Assembly (NCBI GenBank): GCA_016787085.1 | Contig: JAEUVJ010000061.1 | Span: forward strand, 62,001-126,000 | Source: Chitinophagaceae bacterium | GTDB lineage: Bacteria; Bacteroidota; Bacteroidia; Chitinophagales; Chitinophagaceae | Direction of reading: 5' to 3' | DNA: 64,000 nt | Shown: piece after piece, positions 17,585-24,629 of the stretch | Layout: each line of letters starts with the position of its first letter | Numbering within the stretch: the stretch's first letter is position 1 | The notes under the pieces: model-generated | The model's input: only the letters and a program-made list of their open reading frames with translations | What the model was told of the DNA's origin: nothing | Databases searched by the model: none | Translations under genes and position numbers: made by a program

Positions 17585-18691
17585 ATGAGCGAAAAACAAC
17601 GTCCCGCTATTCTCGTACTCGCCGATGGAACCGTATGCCAGGGTAAGGCCTTTGGCGCTATTGGTACCACTACGGGAGAAATTTGTTTCAATACCGGCAT
17701 GACCGGTTACCAGGAAGTTTTTACCGACCCCAGTTACTATGGTCAGATACTGATCATGAATACAGTACATGTCGGTAACTACGGCGTGAAGGATGGCGAT
17801 GTAGAATCGGATAGTGTAAAGATCAGGGGTCTTATCGGGCGCAACCTGGAAGACCAGTATTCCAGAAAACTGGCCAACGGCTCGCTGGAGGATTACCTGA
17901 AAGCAAATAAGATCGTTTCGATTGAAGGAGTGGACTCAAGGGCCCTGGTGGCACATATTCGCACCAAAGGTGCTATGAACTGTATCATCTCCTCAGAGAT
18001 CACCGATGTGGAGCTGCTGAAAAAGAACCTTGCCAGTGTACCGGATATGAATGGTCTCGAGCTGGCTTCGCTTGTCAGCACGCCTAAGCCTTATGAAATG
18101 GGTAATGCCAGCTCAAAGGTGAGGATAGCCGTGATGGATTATGGGGTCAAGCAACATATACTTCATTGCATGGTGGACAGGGGCGCCTATGTAAAAGTAT
18201 TCCCTGCCAAAACGAAACTGAAGGAAGTAAAAGAATTCAAACCCAGTGGCTACTTCATTTCCAATGGCCCCGGAGATCCGGCTGCCATGGACTATGCTAT
18301 TGATACGGTGAAAGAGATCATGAAGGAGGATAAACCGGTATTTGGTATATGTCTTGGGCACCAGTTATTAGCATTAGCCAATGGTATTCCTACATTTAAA
18401 ATGCACCATGGGCATCGTGGCCTGAACCACCCGGTAAAAAACCTGGTGACCGGTAAATGTGAGATCACTACGCAGAATCATGGTTTTGGGGTTGACCCGG
18501 AAGCGGTGAAGAAGGCGTCACATATCGAAGTGACGCATGTAAATCTGAACGACCAGTCCATAGAAGGGATCAGGATAAAGAATAAACCAGCTTTCTCTGT
18601 CCAATATCACCCGGAGAGCACACCCGGGCCGCATGACAGCCGCTATTTGTTTGATGATTTTATCAAACTCATAGAAGGACAGAAAAACTAA
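17585..18691 (+). CDS. carA: Carbamoyl-phosphate synthase small (glutaminase) subunit
   Basis: Supplies ammonia from glutamine for carbamoyl phosphate (pyrimidine and arginine synthesis). The N-terminal small-chain domain spans roughly residues 7-135 (ADGTVCQGKAFG, FNTGMTGYQEV). The class I amidotransferase domain follows, with oxyanion segment SNGPGDP, nucleophile Cys256 in GICLGHQ, and His342/Glu344 in YHPES. The 368 residues are full length. The large subunit carB is not adjacent. Its own promoter (17543) and terminator (18700) bracket it as a single-gene unit. Confidence 0.95.
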   Translation: MSEKQRPAILVLADGTVCQGKAFGAIGTTTGEICFNTGMTGYQEVFTDPSYYGQILIMNTVHVGNYGVKDGDVESDSVKIRGLIGRNLEDQYSRKLANGSLEDYLKANKIVSIEGVDSRALVAHIRTKGAMNCIISSEITDVELLKKNLASVPDMNGLELASLVSTPKPYEMGNASSKVRIAVMDYGVKQHILHCMVDRGAYVKVFPAKTKLKEVKEFKPSGYFISNGPGDPAAMDYAIDTVKEIMKEDKPVFGICLGHQLLALANGIPTFKMHHGHRGLNHPVKNLVTGKCEITTQNHGFGVDPEAVKKASHIEVTHVNLNDQSIEGIRIKNKPAFSVQYHPESTPGPHDSRYLFDDFIKLIEGQKN

Positions 18692-18699
18692 ATATATTG

Positions 18700-18722
18700 C
18701 CGCTGTAACAAGCGGTTTTTTT
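18700..18722 (+). terminator. Terminator of carA abutting the next start codon
   Basis: CCGCT (18700-18704), loop GTAACA, AGCGG (18711-18715), then seven T to 18722. The next gene's ATG begins at 18723 with no spacer. Confidence 0.7.
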
Positions 18723-19280
18723 ATGTTCACAGAGTTGGAGACAACAAGATTCTTTTTAAAACAGATCGTACCGGAAGACCAGGGCTTTATTTTCAAAGGG
18801 CTCAGTGATCCGCAGGTAATTCCTTTTTATGGAGTGCAATACAAAACCTTTGAAGAAACGAAAGGGCAGATGGAGTTTTATGAGAGAATAAGAAATGAAG
18901 CGACAGGCTGTCATTGGAAGATCGTGGATAAGATAAGCGCTGAACCGGCAGGCGTATGTGGCTTCAATGGCTACCAGGCGCAGCATGAGAAAGCTGAGAT
19001 CGGGTACTGGTTATTGCCGGAGTATTGGAAAAAAGGCATCATGCAGAAAGTGTTGCCTGTCATGATCCACCATATATTCAGTACATGGAAGATGCACAGA
19101 CTGGAATCGGTGATCGAAGAAGGCAATGAGGCCAGTTGCCGGCTTGCTGAAAAGCTTGGCTTTACTTATGAGGGGATGCTGCGAGAAAGTGAGATAAAGA
19201 ACGGCAAGCGCATCAGCCTGCTGATGTATAGTTTGCTGTCAACCGATCCCGTTAAATACGATTCGCTGTCATTAGTGTAA
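18723..19280 (+). CDS. GNAT acetyltransferase, RimJ/RimL type
   Basis: 185-residue N-acetyltransferase of the Acetyltransf_3 group, which acetylates protein N-termini or small amines using acetyl-CoA. Signs are the opening LETTRFFLKQIVPED, the core strand AEIGYWLLPEYWKKGIM (acetyl-CoA loop region), and the C-terminal HRLESVIEEGNEASCRLAEKLGF, a hallmark of the family. The substrate is unknown. The ATG sits directly on the end of the carA terminator's T tract, so it is either transcribed by read-through or has its own start inside the hairpin. aroQ follows 8 bases later. Confidence 0.85.
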   Translation: MFTELETTRFFLKQIVPEDQGFIFKGLSDPQVIPFYGVQYKTFEETKGQMEFYERIRNEATGCHWKIVDKISAEPAGVCGFNGYQAQHEKAEIGYWLLPEYWKKGIMQKVLPVMIHHIFSTWKMHRLESVIEEGNEASCRLAEKLGFTYEGMLRESEIKNGKRISLLMYSLLSTDPVKYDSLSLV

Positions 19281-19288
19281 ATTAGCGT

Positions 19289-19714
19289 ATGAAAATAGCC
19301 ATCATCAACGGTCCCAACCTGAACCTTCTTGGCAAAAGAGAGACAGATATCTATGGAAATATGTCTTTTGATCAATTCCTTAGTCAGCTAAAAGCTAAAT
19401 ATCCGCAGGTGGTGTTTTCTTATTTCCAGAGTAATGTGGAAGGGGAACTGATCAATGAGATTCAGAAAACAGGTTATGAGTACGATGGCATCGTTTTTAA
19501 TCCTGCCGGTTATACTCATACTTCTGTAGCAATTGGGGATGCTATCGCGGCTATTAAAGCACCGGTTGTGGAGGTTCATATCTCTAATGTTCATGCAAGA
19601 GAGGATTTCAGAAAATTGTCGCATGTTTCAGGAAAGTCAGCCGGCAGCATATTTGGTTTGGGCTTAAAGGGGTATGAGCTGGCCATAGAATACCTGCTCT
19701 CACGGACATCCTGA
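19289..19714 (+). CDS. aroQ: 3-dehydroquinate dehydratase, type II
   Basis: Third step of the shikimate pathway. The 141 residues match the type II dodecameric enzyme: INGPNLNLLGKRE at the start, active-site loop tyrosine in ETDIYG, SNVEGELI, NPAGYTHTS, and the His in EVHISN followed by ARE. The length is normal. It is probably translated together with the GNAT gene ahead of it (8-base gap). Confidence 0.95.
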   Translation: MKIAIINGPNLNLLGKRETDIYGNMSFDQFLSQLKAKYPQVVFSYFQSNVEGELINEIQKTGYEYDGIVFNPAGYTHTSVAIGDAIAAIKAPVVEVHISNVHAREDFRKLSHVSGKSAGSIFGLGLKGYELAIEYLLSRTS

Positions 19715-19729
19715 GGCCTGCTTTGGCTT

Positions 19730-19737
19730 TAATTTTG
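19730..19737 (+). promoter_or_regulatory. Promoter -7 box
   Basis: TAATTTTG followed by CGC, 55 bases before the secreted MORN-like protein. A perfect TAnnTTTG match without a clear -33 TTG. Confidence 0.45.
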
Positions 19738-19791
19738 CGCATAAACCTGTGCTATTTTCGTTATTGATTTGTACCTGCAAAACTCTTTAAT

Positions 19792-20499
19792 ATGCGTGCC
19801 ATTTTATGTTTGGTGCTTCTTTTTTCGCTTAGCTCTTCCGCTCAATGGAAGGATTTTATCATCAGCGTAAGGGGTGATACCCTTAACCGTGTGGATATGA
19901 ATGGTAAAAAGCAGGGACCCTGGTTCGTCAACGTGCCTGATCTTCGCGGTGAGAGAGGTTATGAGGAGGAAGGCTATTTCGAGAATGACCTGAAGGAAGG
20001 AACCTGGAAACGTTTTTCTCTGCAGGGTATTAAGATCGCCGAAGAGAATTATCGCTGGGGTAAATTGAATGGGCGTTCCCGGTATTATACCTACAATGGA
20101 GGGTTGCAAAGAGAGGAAAGCTGGAGAGCAATGGATCCGTTGAGGCAGTATGATACGGTGGCGGTATATGATCTGAAGGACCCTACCAAAATGATAGGTG
20201 AAGTAGTGGTAAAAAATGAAGGAATATCCATAAAGCACGGAACATGGAATTATTATGACCCGGTGGAAGGAGTGATCGTTCAAACAGAAAAATACCAGTT
20301 GAACAAACTGGTAACAGACGACGGGGAGGTACTAGATGATGAATTGAAGCCCATGGGTATCGGGAAAGGGAAGATGGCTTCGGACACCGCTGGTAAAAAA
20401 GGTATGACAAAACCCCAGGCAATACTGGATTACGAAAAAAAGAATTCAGGCAAAAAGAAGATAAAAGCGAGGGACGGCAACACCTCCGGTTACCAGTAA
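19792..20499 (+). CDS. Secreted protein with MORN-like (toxin_YwqK-type) repeats
   Basis: 235 residues with a signal peptide (MRAILCLVLLFSLSSSAQ). The repeat-like units NGKKQGPWFVNVPD, NDLKEGTWKRFSLQGIK, WGKLNGRSRYYTYNGGL and ISIKHGTWNYYDP have the G-x-W/x-Y-x-G pattern of MORN-variant repeats. The C-terminus is Lys/Gly rich (KKNSGKKKIKARDG). It is probably periplasmic or surface-located; its role is unknown. It ends 8 bases from the convergent esterase gene. Confidence 0.75.
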   Translation: MRAILCLVLLFSLSSSAQWKDFIISVRGDTLNRVDMNGKKQGPWFVNVPDLRGERGYEEEGYFENDLKEGTWKRFSLQGIKIAEENYRWGKLNGRSRYYTYNGGLQREESWRAMDPLRQYDTVAVYDLKDPTKMIGEVVVKNEGISIKHGTWNYYDPVEGVIVQTEKYQLNKLVTDDGEVLDDELKPMGIGKGKMASDTAGKKGMTKPQAILDYEKKNSGKKKIKARDGNTSGYQ

Positions 20500-20507
20500 T
20501 TCCTTTT

Positions 20508-21329
20508 TTATTTCCCCTTGTCGAAATAGTTCCTGAAAAAAAGTAATTGATAGTGTACGGCATTGGCCCAGTAGAGCCAGTCATGTTTACCGGGCCTTTC
20601 AATGTAGTCATGGGGGATCTTCAGCTTCAGCATTTTTTCATGCAGTTCATGGTTGATGGGGTAAAAAAAATCTTCCGTGCCACAATCAACAATGATGGCA
20701 ATAGAATCAGGCGGATATTTCTCTACGGTGCTCATCACAGAGTATTTTTTCCAGTTATCAGGATATTGCAATGTATCACCGATCCTTTTGATGATGTCAA
20801 ACTTGTTCCCTGAGGCATACAGCGCCACCCCTCCGCTCATGCTGCCGCATGCACCGAATGTACCGGCATGACGGAATCCGAGAAATAAACCCCCATGTCC
20901 GCCCATACTCAACCCGGTGATAGCTCTTCCTTTTCTGTTTTTAATGGTGGTGTAGTGTGCGTCAATGTACTCCGGTACTTCTATGCCGATATATGTTTCA
21001 TATTTCATCGAAGGATCAATCGGGCTGTCAAAGTACCAGCTGCTGTAATGTCCGTCCGGGCAAACGATCATCATTTTATAATCATCGGCATATTTTTTTA
21101 GTTCAGGTACCCTGGTTATCCAGTTACTGAAATTGCCGCTCCAGCCATGCAGCAGGTAAACTACAGGCAGGGCAATGTTCTCGTCCTGTGGATGAGAAGG
21201 GCGGATGACAACACATTTAATATCTTTTTTCATGGCAGCACTTGGGACTAATATGGTGTCCACAATAGCTGCTTTGAGTACTGAGTAGCAGATTGTTGTA
21301 AGGATCAGGGAAATAAATAATCGTCTCAT
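20508..21329 (-). CDS. Secreted esterase of the Ag85/EstA type
   Basis: Alpha/beta hydrolase of 273 residues with an N-terminal signal peptide. Motifs are the oxyanion segment YLLHGWSGNFSNW (59-70), nucleophile Ser141 in GLSMGGHGG, an acid in CGTEDFF, and a C-terminal His in RPGKHDWLYW. These fit the esterase D / antigen 85 group acting on acyl or aryl esters outside the cytoplasm. The substrate is unknown. It is divergent from the SPFH gene, with 75 bases between starts. Confidence 0.85.
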   Translation of the reverse strand: MRRLFISLILTTICYSVLKAAIVDTILVPSAAMKKDIKCVVIRPSHPQDENIALPVVYLLHGWSGNFSNWITRVPELKKYADDYKMMIVCPDGHYSSWYFDSPIDPSMKYETYIGIEVPEYIDAHYTTIKNRKGRAITGLSMGGHGGLFLGFRHAGTFGACGSMSGGVALYASGNKFDIIKRIGDTLQYPDNWKKYSVMSTVEKYPPDSIAIIVDCGTEDFFYPINHELHEKMLKLKIPHDYIERPGKHDWLYWANAVHYQLLFFRNYFDKGK

Positions 21330-21343
21330 CTGGAAATTTTTTT

Positions 21344-21374
21344 TTGCAGGTTCAAAGTACTTAATATATTTTTG
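21344..21374 (+). promoter_or_regulatory. Promoter of the SPFH-Arc pair, TTG-N20-TATTTTTG
   Basis: TTG at 21344-21346 and TATTTTTG at 21367-21374. Both elements are perfect, and the start of transcription should fall near 21380, inside the tandem palindromes. Confidence 0.7.
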
Positions 21375-21392
21375 ATATCAAATTGATATCAA
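21371..21392. promoter_or_regulatory. Tandem palindromic operator TTGATATCAA x2
   Basis: Two perfect 10-bp palindromes TTGATATCAA at 21372-21381 and 21383-21392, 11 bases apart and thus on the same face of the helix. They overlap the -7 box and the start of transcription, where a repressor would block the promoter. Tandem short palindromes are how ribbon-helix-helix dimers such as MetJ bind, and such a protein is encoded at 22315. Confidence 0.65.
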
Positions 21393-21404
21393 ACAATTCA
21401 CTAT

Positions 21405-22292
21405 ATGGAAAAGACAACTAAACCCGTTTCAGGTTTTGTCGCATTACTGATGTCACTGGTTGCATTGGGTGGCTCAGTTTATTTATTTGTTACCACTGCT
21501 AAGATCGCTGAACGGGAAGGAGAACCTTCGGTTTGGATGATCATACTTGGAATATTGCTGGTGATAACGTCCGTTTTATTGTTAAAAGGGTTGATGATCG
21601 TCAATCCCAATCATTCCCGTGTGCTGAACTTCTTTGGCAAGTATGTAGGATCTGTGAAATCCAACGGTCTGTTTTTTGTAAATCCGTTTTACAGTACTCA
21701 TAAGATATCCCTGCGGGCGGAGAACCTGGAAAGTTCCAAACTGAAGGTGAACGATAAAATGGGTAACCCCATCGAGATCGCAGCCGTAATTGTATGGCAG
21801 GTAGGCGATACCTATAAAGCAGCCTATGAAGTAGCGGATTTCAGGGATTATGTCAATAAGCAAAGCGAAGCGGCCTTACGTCACCTGGCGAATAGTTTCC
21901 CCTATGATAACCTGGAGGATGAACATGCAAGTATTACATTGCGTGAAGGTGGCGAGAAAGTAAATGAAATGCTGGAAAAAGAATTGAATGAAAGATTGTC
22001 TCCGGCAGGTATAGTTATTAAAGAAGCAAGGATAAGCCACCTGGCCTATGCACAGGAAATTGCCGGGGCGATGCTGCAGCGGCAGCAGGCAACCGCCATA
22101 GTAGCCGCCCGTACAAAAATTGTGGAAGGCGCTGTAGGCATGGTGGAGATGGCACTGGAAATGTTATCAAAGAAACAAATCGTAGAATTAGATGAAGAAA
22201 AGAAAGCAGCCATGGTCAGTAACCTGATGGTGGTACTATGCGGTGAAAGAGGGGCGCAGCCTGTATTGAATACAGGAACTTTATATCAATGA
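21405..22292 (+). CDS. SPFH/Band 7 (prohibitin-like) membrane protein
   Basis: 295 residues with two N-terminal membrane segments (about 10-32 and 40-62), then an SPFH domain: GLMIVNPNHSRVLNFFGKYVGSV, SLRAENLESSKLKVNDK, ISHLAYAQEIAGAMLQRQQA. This family organises membrane microdomains or scaffolds proteases, but this subgroup has no established function. It is followed after 22 bases by a small Arc-like DNA-binding protein, an arrangement I recognise from other genomes as recurring, and it is expressed from the promoter with tandem operator just upstream. Confidence 0.85.
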   Translation: MEKTTKPVSGFVALLMSLVALGGSVYLFVTTAKIAEREGEPSVWMIILGILLVITSVLLLKGLMIVNPNHSRVLNFFGKYVGSVKSNGLFFVNPFYSTHKISLRAENLESSKLKVNDKMGNPIEIAAVIVWQVGDTYKAAYEVADFRDYVNKQSEAALRHLANSFPYDNLEDEHASITLREGGEKVNEMLEKELNERLSPAGIVIKEARISHLAYAQEIAGAMLQRQQATAIVAARTKIVEGAVGMVEMALEMLSKKQIVELDEEKKAAMVSNLMVVLCGERGAQPVLNTGTLYQ

Positions 22293-22314
22293 TAGTTGAA
22301 TTTAAATCCAGCCT

Positions 22315-22509
22315 GTGAGCGATAAGAAATCATTTGTATTGCGGATTGATAATGAAACGTACAAGGCCCTGGAAAAATGGGCGGCGGACGAGTTTCGCAG
22401 TGTCAATGGCCAGATAGAATGGATATTATCGCAGAAGTTGAAAGAAGCCGGCCGCATAAAAGATCCGGCTTCAAATGCTGCAAAAACTGCAAATAAGAAA
22501 AACATATAA
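22315..22509 (+). CDS. Arc-family ribbon-helix-helix DNA-binding protein
   Basis: 64 residues. KKSFVLRIDNETYKALEKWA gives the short strand (SFVLRID) and first helix of an RHH fold, SVNGQIEWILSQKLKEAG the second helix, and the Lys/Ala-rich tail is disordered. RHH proteins act as dimers whose paired strands read short palindromes. The start codon is GTG at 22315; no in-frame ATG exists nearby. It is co-transcribed with the SPFH gene and is a natural candidate to bind the tandem TTGATATCAA operator, an inference from position only. Confidence 0.8.
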   Translation: MSDKKSFVLRIDNETYKALEKWAADEFRSVNGQIEWILSQKLKEAGRIKDPASNAAKTANKKNI

Positions 22510-22526
22510 GCCTTGACAATTCTTCA

Positions 22527-22562
22527 ACCCAAAAGCCATTCCGGGAAGAATGGCTTTTGGGT
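22527..22562. terminator. Bidirectional terminator
   Basis: Perfect 15-bp stem ACCCAAAAGCCATTC / GAATGGCTTTTGGGT with a 6-base loop, between convergent genes ending at 22509 and 22604. The A/T runs within the stem serve both directions. Confidence 0.75.
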
Positions 22563-22603
22563 ATAATTGATCTTTGTGTACATACAGTAACCAGTAACCG
22601 GTT

Positions 22604-23902
22604 TCATTCTTCTTCCAGTTCTTCTCTTAGCTCCTGGCTGATTTTTACCAGCACCTTATCTATCCGGTGACCATCCATATCAATGATTTCAATAGAGAAA
22701 TCCTTCCAGTCCAGCTTATCACCGGTATGGGGAATCCGCTCCAGTTTATGCAGGATGAATCCGGCCAGTGTATCAAAATCCTGTTCGCCTTCATGCATCC
22801 ATTCAGCTTTTTCAAATTTGGCTAAAAAATCATAGAAAGGTATCTGGGCATCTACCAGGTAAGTGCCATCCTCCCGTTCCTTGACTTCATAATCGGGTAC
22901 ATCCGGCTGGGGTATTTCACCGATGATCGCTTCCAGGATATCATTAAGTGTGACCATGCCCAGTATACTTCCGTATTCATCCACAATAAAACAGGAATGG
23001 ATCTTCGATTCCCTGAATTTTTCCATTACCTGGAAGGGAGAATTATTCTCCGGTACAAATAAAGCCGGTTTCATCATCTCTTTGAAAAGAACACTGTCAG
23101 GGCTTACATAAAGGTCTTTGATGGATACCACACCCCTGATCTCATCAATGGTTCCATCGCAAATGGGGTAAACGGAATGCGGCTCTGCCGTTATTTTTTG
23201 CTTGATCTTTTCTTCGTTATCGTCCAGGTTAAACCAGATGATATCACTGCGGTGCGTCATCAGCGAAGTGATATTCCGGTCGCCAAGATGAAACACCCGG
23301 TTGATAATAGTTTGCTCGGCTTCATCAATTGTTCCGGCTTCTGTTCCCTCGGTGATCATCGTCTTGATCTCTTCCTCTGTTACGGCATCATCTTTCCCTC
23401 TCTGTATATTGAATATGCGGAAGAATATATTGCTTACCTTATTCAGCAGCCATACAAAAGGATGGGTGATCCGGGCAAACACATTGACCGGAACTGCTAC
23501 CAGCTTGGCTATCTTTTCTGCCCTTAACAGGCCAATCCGTTTGGGTATCAGCTCGCCAAAAATGATGGAAAGAAAAGTAACGATCACGACTATGATAGTC
23601 GTGGAGATCGTTTCTGCATATTCTTTAAGTACCCCGATCCGTTCAATATAAGGCTGAAGGTCACGACTGAATTTTTCGCCTGAGTACACACCCGTAAGGA
23701 TCGAAATAAGTGTAATCCCTATCTGCACAGCTGACAGGAATAGTTCAGGATTGTTGGAGAGCTGCAGGGCTTTTTTAGCATTGATATCGCCTTTTTCCGC
23801 CTGGTTTTCCAGCCTTGCCTTTCTCGCTGAAACAAGGGCGATCTCTGCCATAGTAAATAATGCGTTGATAAAAATGAGAAAGCCCAGTATGAATATTTCC
23901 AT
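22604..23902 (-). CDS. CNNM/HlyC-type membrane protein with CBS pair
   Basis: 432 residues in the order: DUF21/CNNM transmembrane domain with four segments (about 1-185), a tandem CBS pair (about 205-330, with SLMTHRSDIIWF and SCFIVDEYGSILGMVTLNDILEAIIG), and a C-terminal CorC_HlyC domain (EDGTYLVDAQIPFYDF). Relatives (CorB/CorC, TlyC) are linked to Mg2+ or Co2+ efflux. The start ATG overlaps the PAP2 gene's stop by one base (TAATG), so the two are co-translated. Confidence 0.9.
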   Translation of the reverse strand: MEIFILGFLIFINALFTMAEIALVSARKARLENQAEKGDINAKKALQLSNNPELFLSAVQIGITLISILTGVYSGEKFSRDLQPYIERIGVLKEYAETISTTIIVVIVTFLSIIFGELIPKRIGLLRAEKIAKLVAVPVNVFARITHPFVWLLNKVSNIFFRIFNIQRGKDDAVTEEEIKTMITEGTEAGTIDEAEQTIINRVFHLGDRNITSLMTHRSDIIWFNLDDNEEKIKQKITAEPHSVYPICDGTIDEIRGVVSIKDLYVSPDSVLFKEMMKPALFVPENNSPFQVMEKFRESKIHSCFIVDEYGSILGMVTLNDILEAIIGEIPQPDVPDYEVKEREDGTYLVDAQIPFYDFLAKFEKAEWMHEGEQDFDTLAGFILHKLERIPHTGDKLDWKDFSIEIIDMDGHRIDKVLVKISQELREELEEE

Positions 23903-24522
23903 TAAGAGGATATCGTTGGTTGGTTATCGAAGATAGTAAATCCGTAGCGCTTATTGAACAGTTTGCCTGTCAATACACCTATGGCCAGTCCCAAGAGGGC
24001 GCCGCCTGCTATATCTGCCGGATAATGAACCCCTACATATACTTGTGCATAAGCAATCAATCCTGCCCAGGCAATGGCGAGCCATGCCCATTTTCTGATC
24101 ACAGGATAAAGGGTTGTGAATATAAAAGCAGCCATCCCAAAATGGTTGGCGGCATGATTGGACGTAAAACTGTAACCGCCACCGCAATGCTGCAGCAGCA
24201 GCCTGACCTGATAATAGAAATCCGGGTCATTACAGGGGCGTAATCTTTCAAAATTCTTCTTGAAAAGATAATTGCCTGTCATATCAGTGATTGAAACCGT
24301 AACAATAAAAAGCAAAATCCACCAGGCGCCTTTTTGTTTGAAATTGACAAGGACAAAGACAATAAGAAATAAATAGAGTGGGGCCCAGTTCGCCCCGTTC
24401 CGTAAAAATGGCATCAATACATCGAAGAATGGGTTCGTCCAAACGCTGTTCAGTTGAATGAACAGCCACTGGTCCCATTCTTTCAGTGTTTCTAATAAGG
24501 ATATTTGCAAAAGACTGAACAT
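23902..24522 (-). CDS. PAP2-family membrane phosphatase
   Basis: 206 residues with about five membrane segments and the three phosphatase motifs: KKNFERLRPCND (motif 1), SFTSNHAANHFG (motif 2, with N for the usual G of PSGH), and YVGVHYPADIAGG (motif 3, lacking the usual SR but with the H-x3-D). It probably dephosphorylates a lipid phosphate such as undecaprenyl pyrophosphate or phosphatidylglycerol phosphate. Since a -7 box lies only 5 bases upstream, the true start may be slightly downstream, for example near the LLETLKEWDQ segment. Confidence 0.85.
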   Translation of the reverse strand: MFSLLQISLLETLKEWDQWLFIQLNSVWTNPFFDVLMPFLRNGANWAPLYLFLIVFVLVNFKQKGAWWILLFIVTVSITDMTGNYLFKKNFERLRPCNDPDFYYQVRLLLQHCGGGYSFTSNHAANHFGMAAFIFTTLYPVIRKWAWLAIAWAGLIAYAQVYVGVHYPADIAGGALLGLAIGVLTGKLFNKRYGFTIFDNQPTISS

Positions 24523-24526
24523 GCTG

Positions 24527-24534
24527 CAAAAATA
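24527..24534 (-). promoter_or_regulatory. -7 box very close to the PAP2 start
   Basis: TATTTTTG on the minus strand, followed by CAGC and then the ATG at 24522. If used, the mRNA would be leaderless or translation would begin further in. Confidence 0.4.
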
Positions 24535-24629
24535 CCATTTGGAACAGTAATGTGATAACTGGAATAAGATTAACAGCCGCCAGTTGCTAAACCGCCATAA
24601 ATTATCTTCTTTTGTACTCCTTTTTGTAA

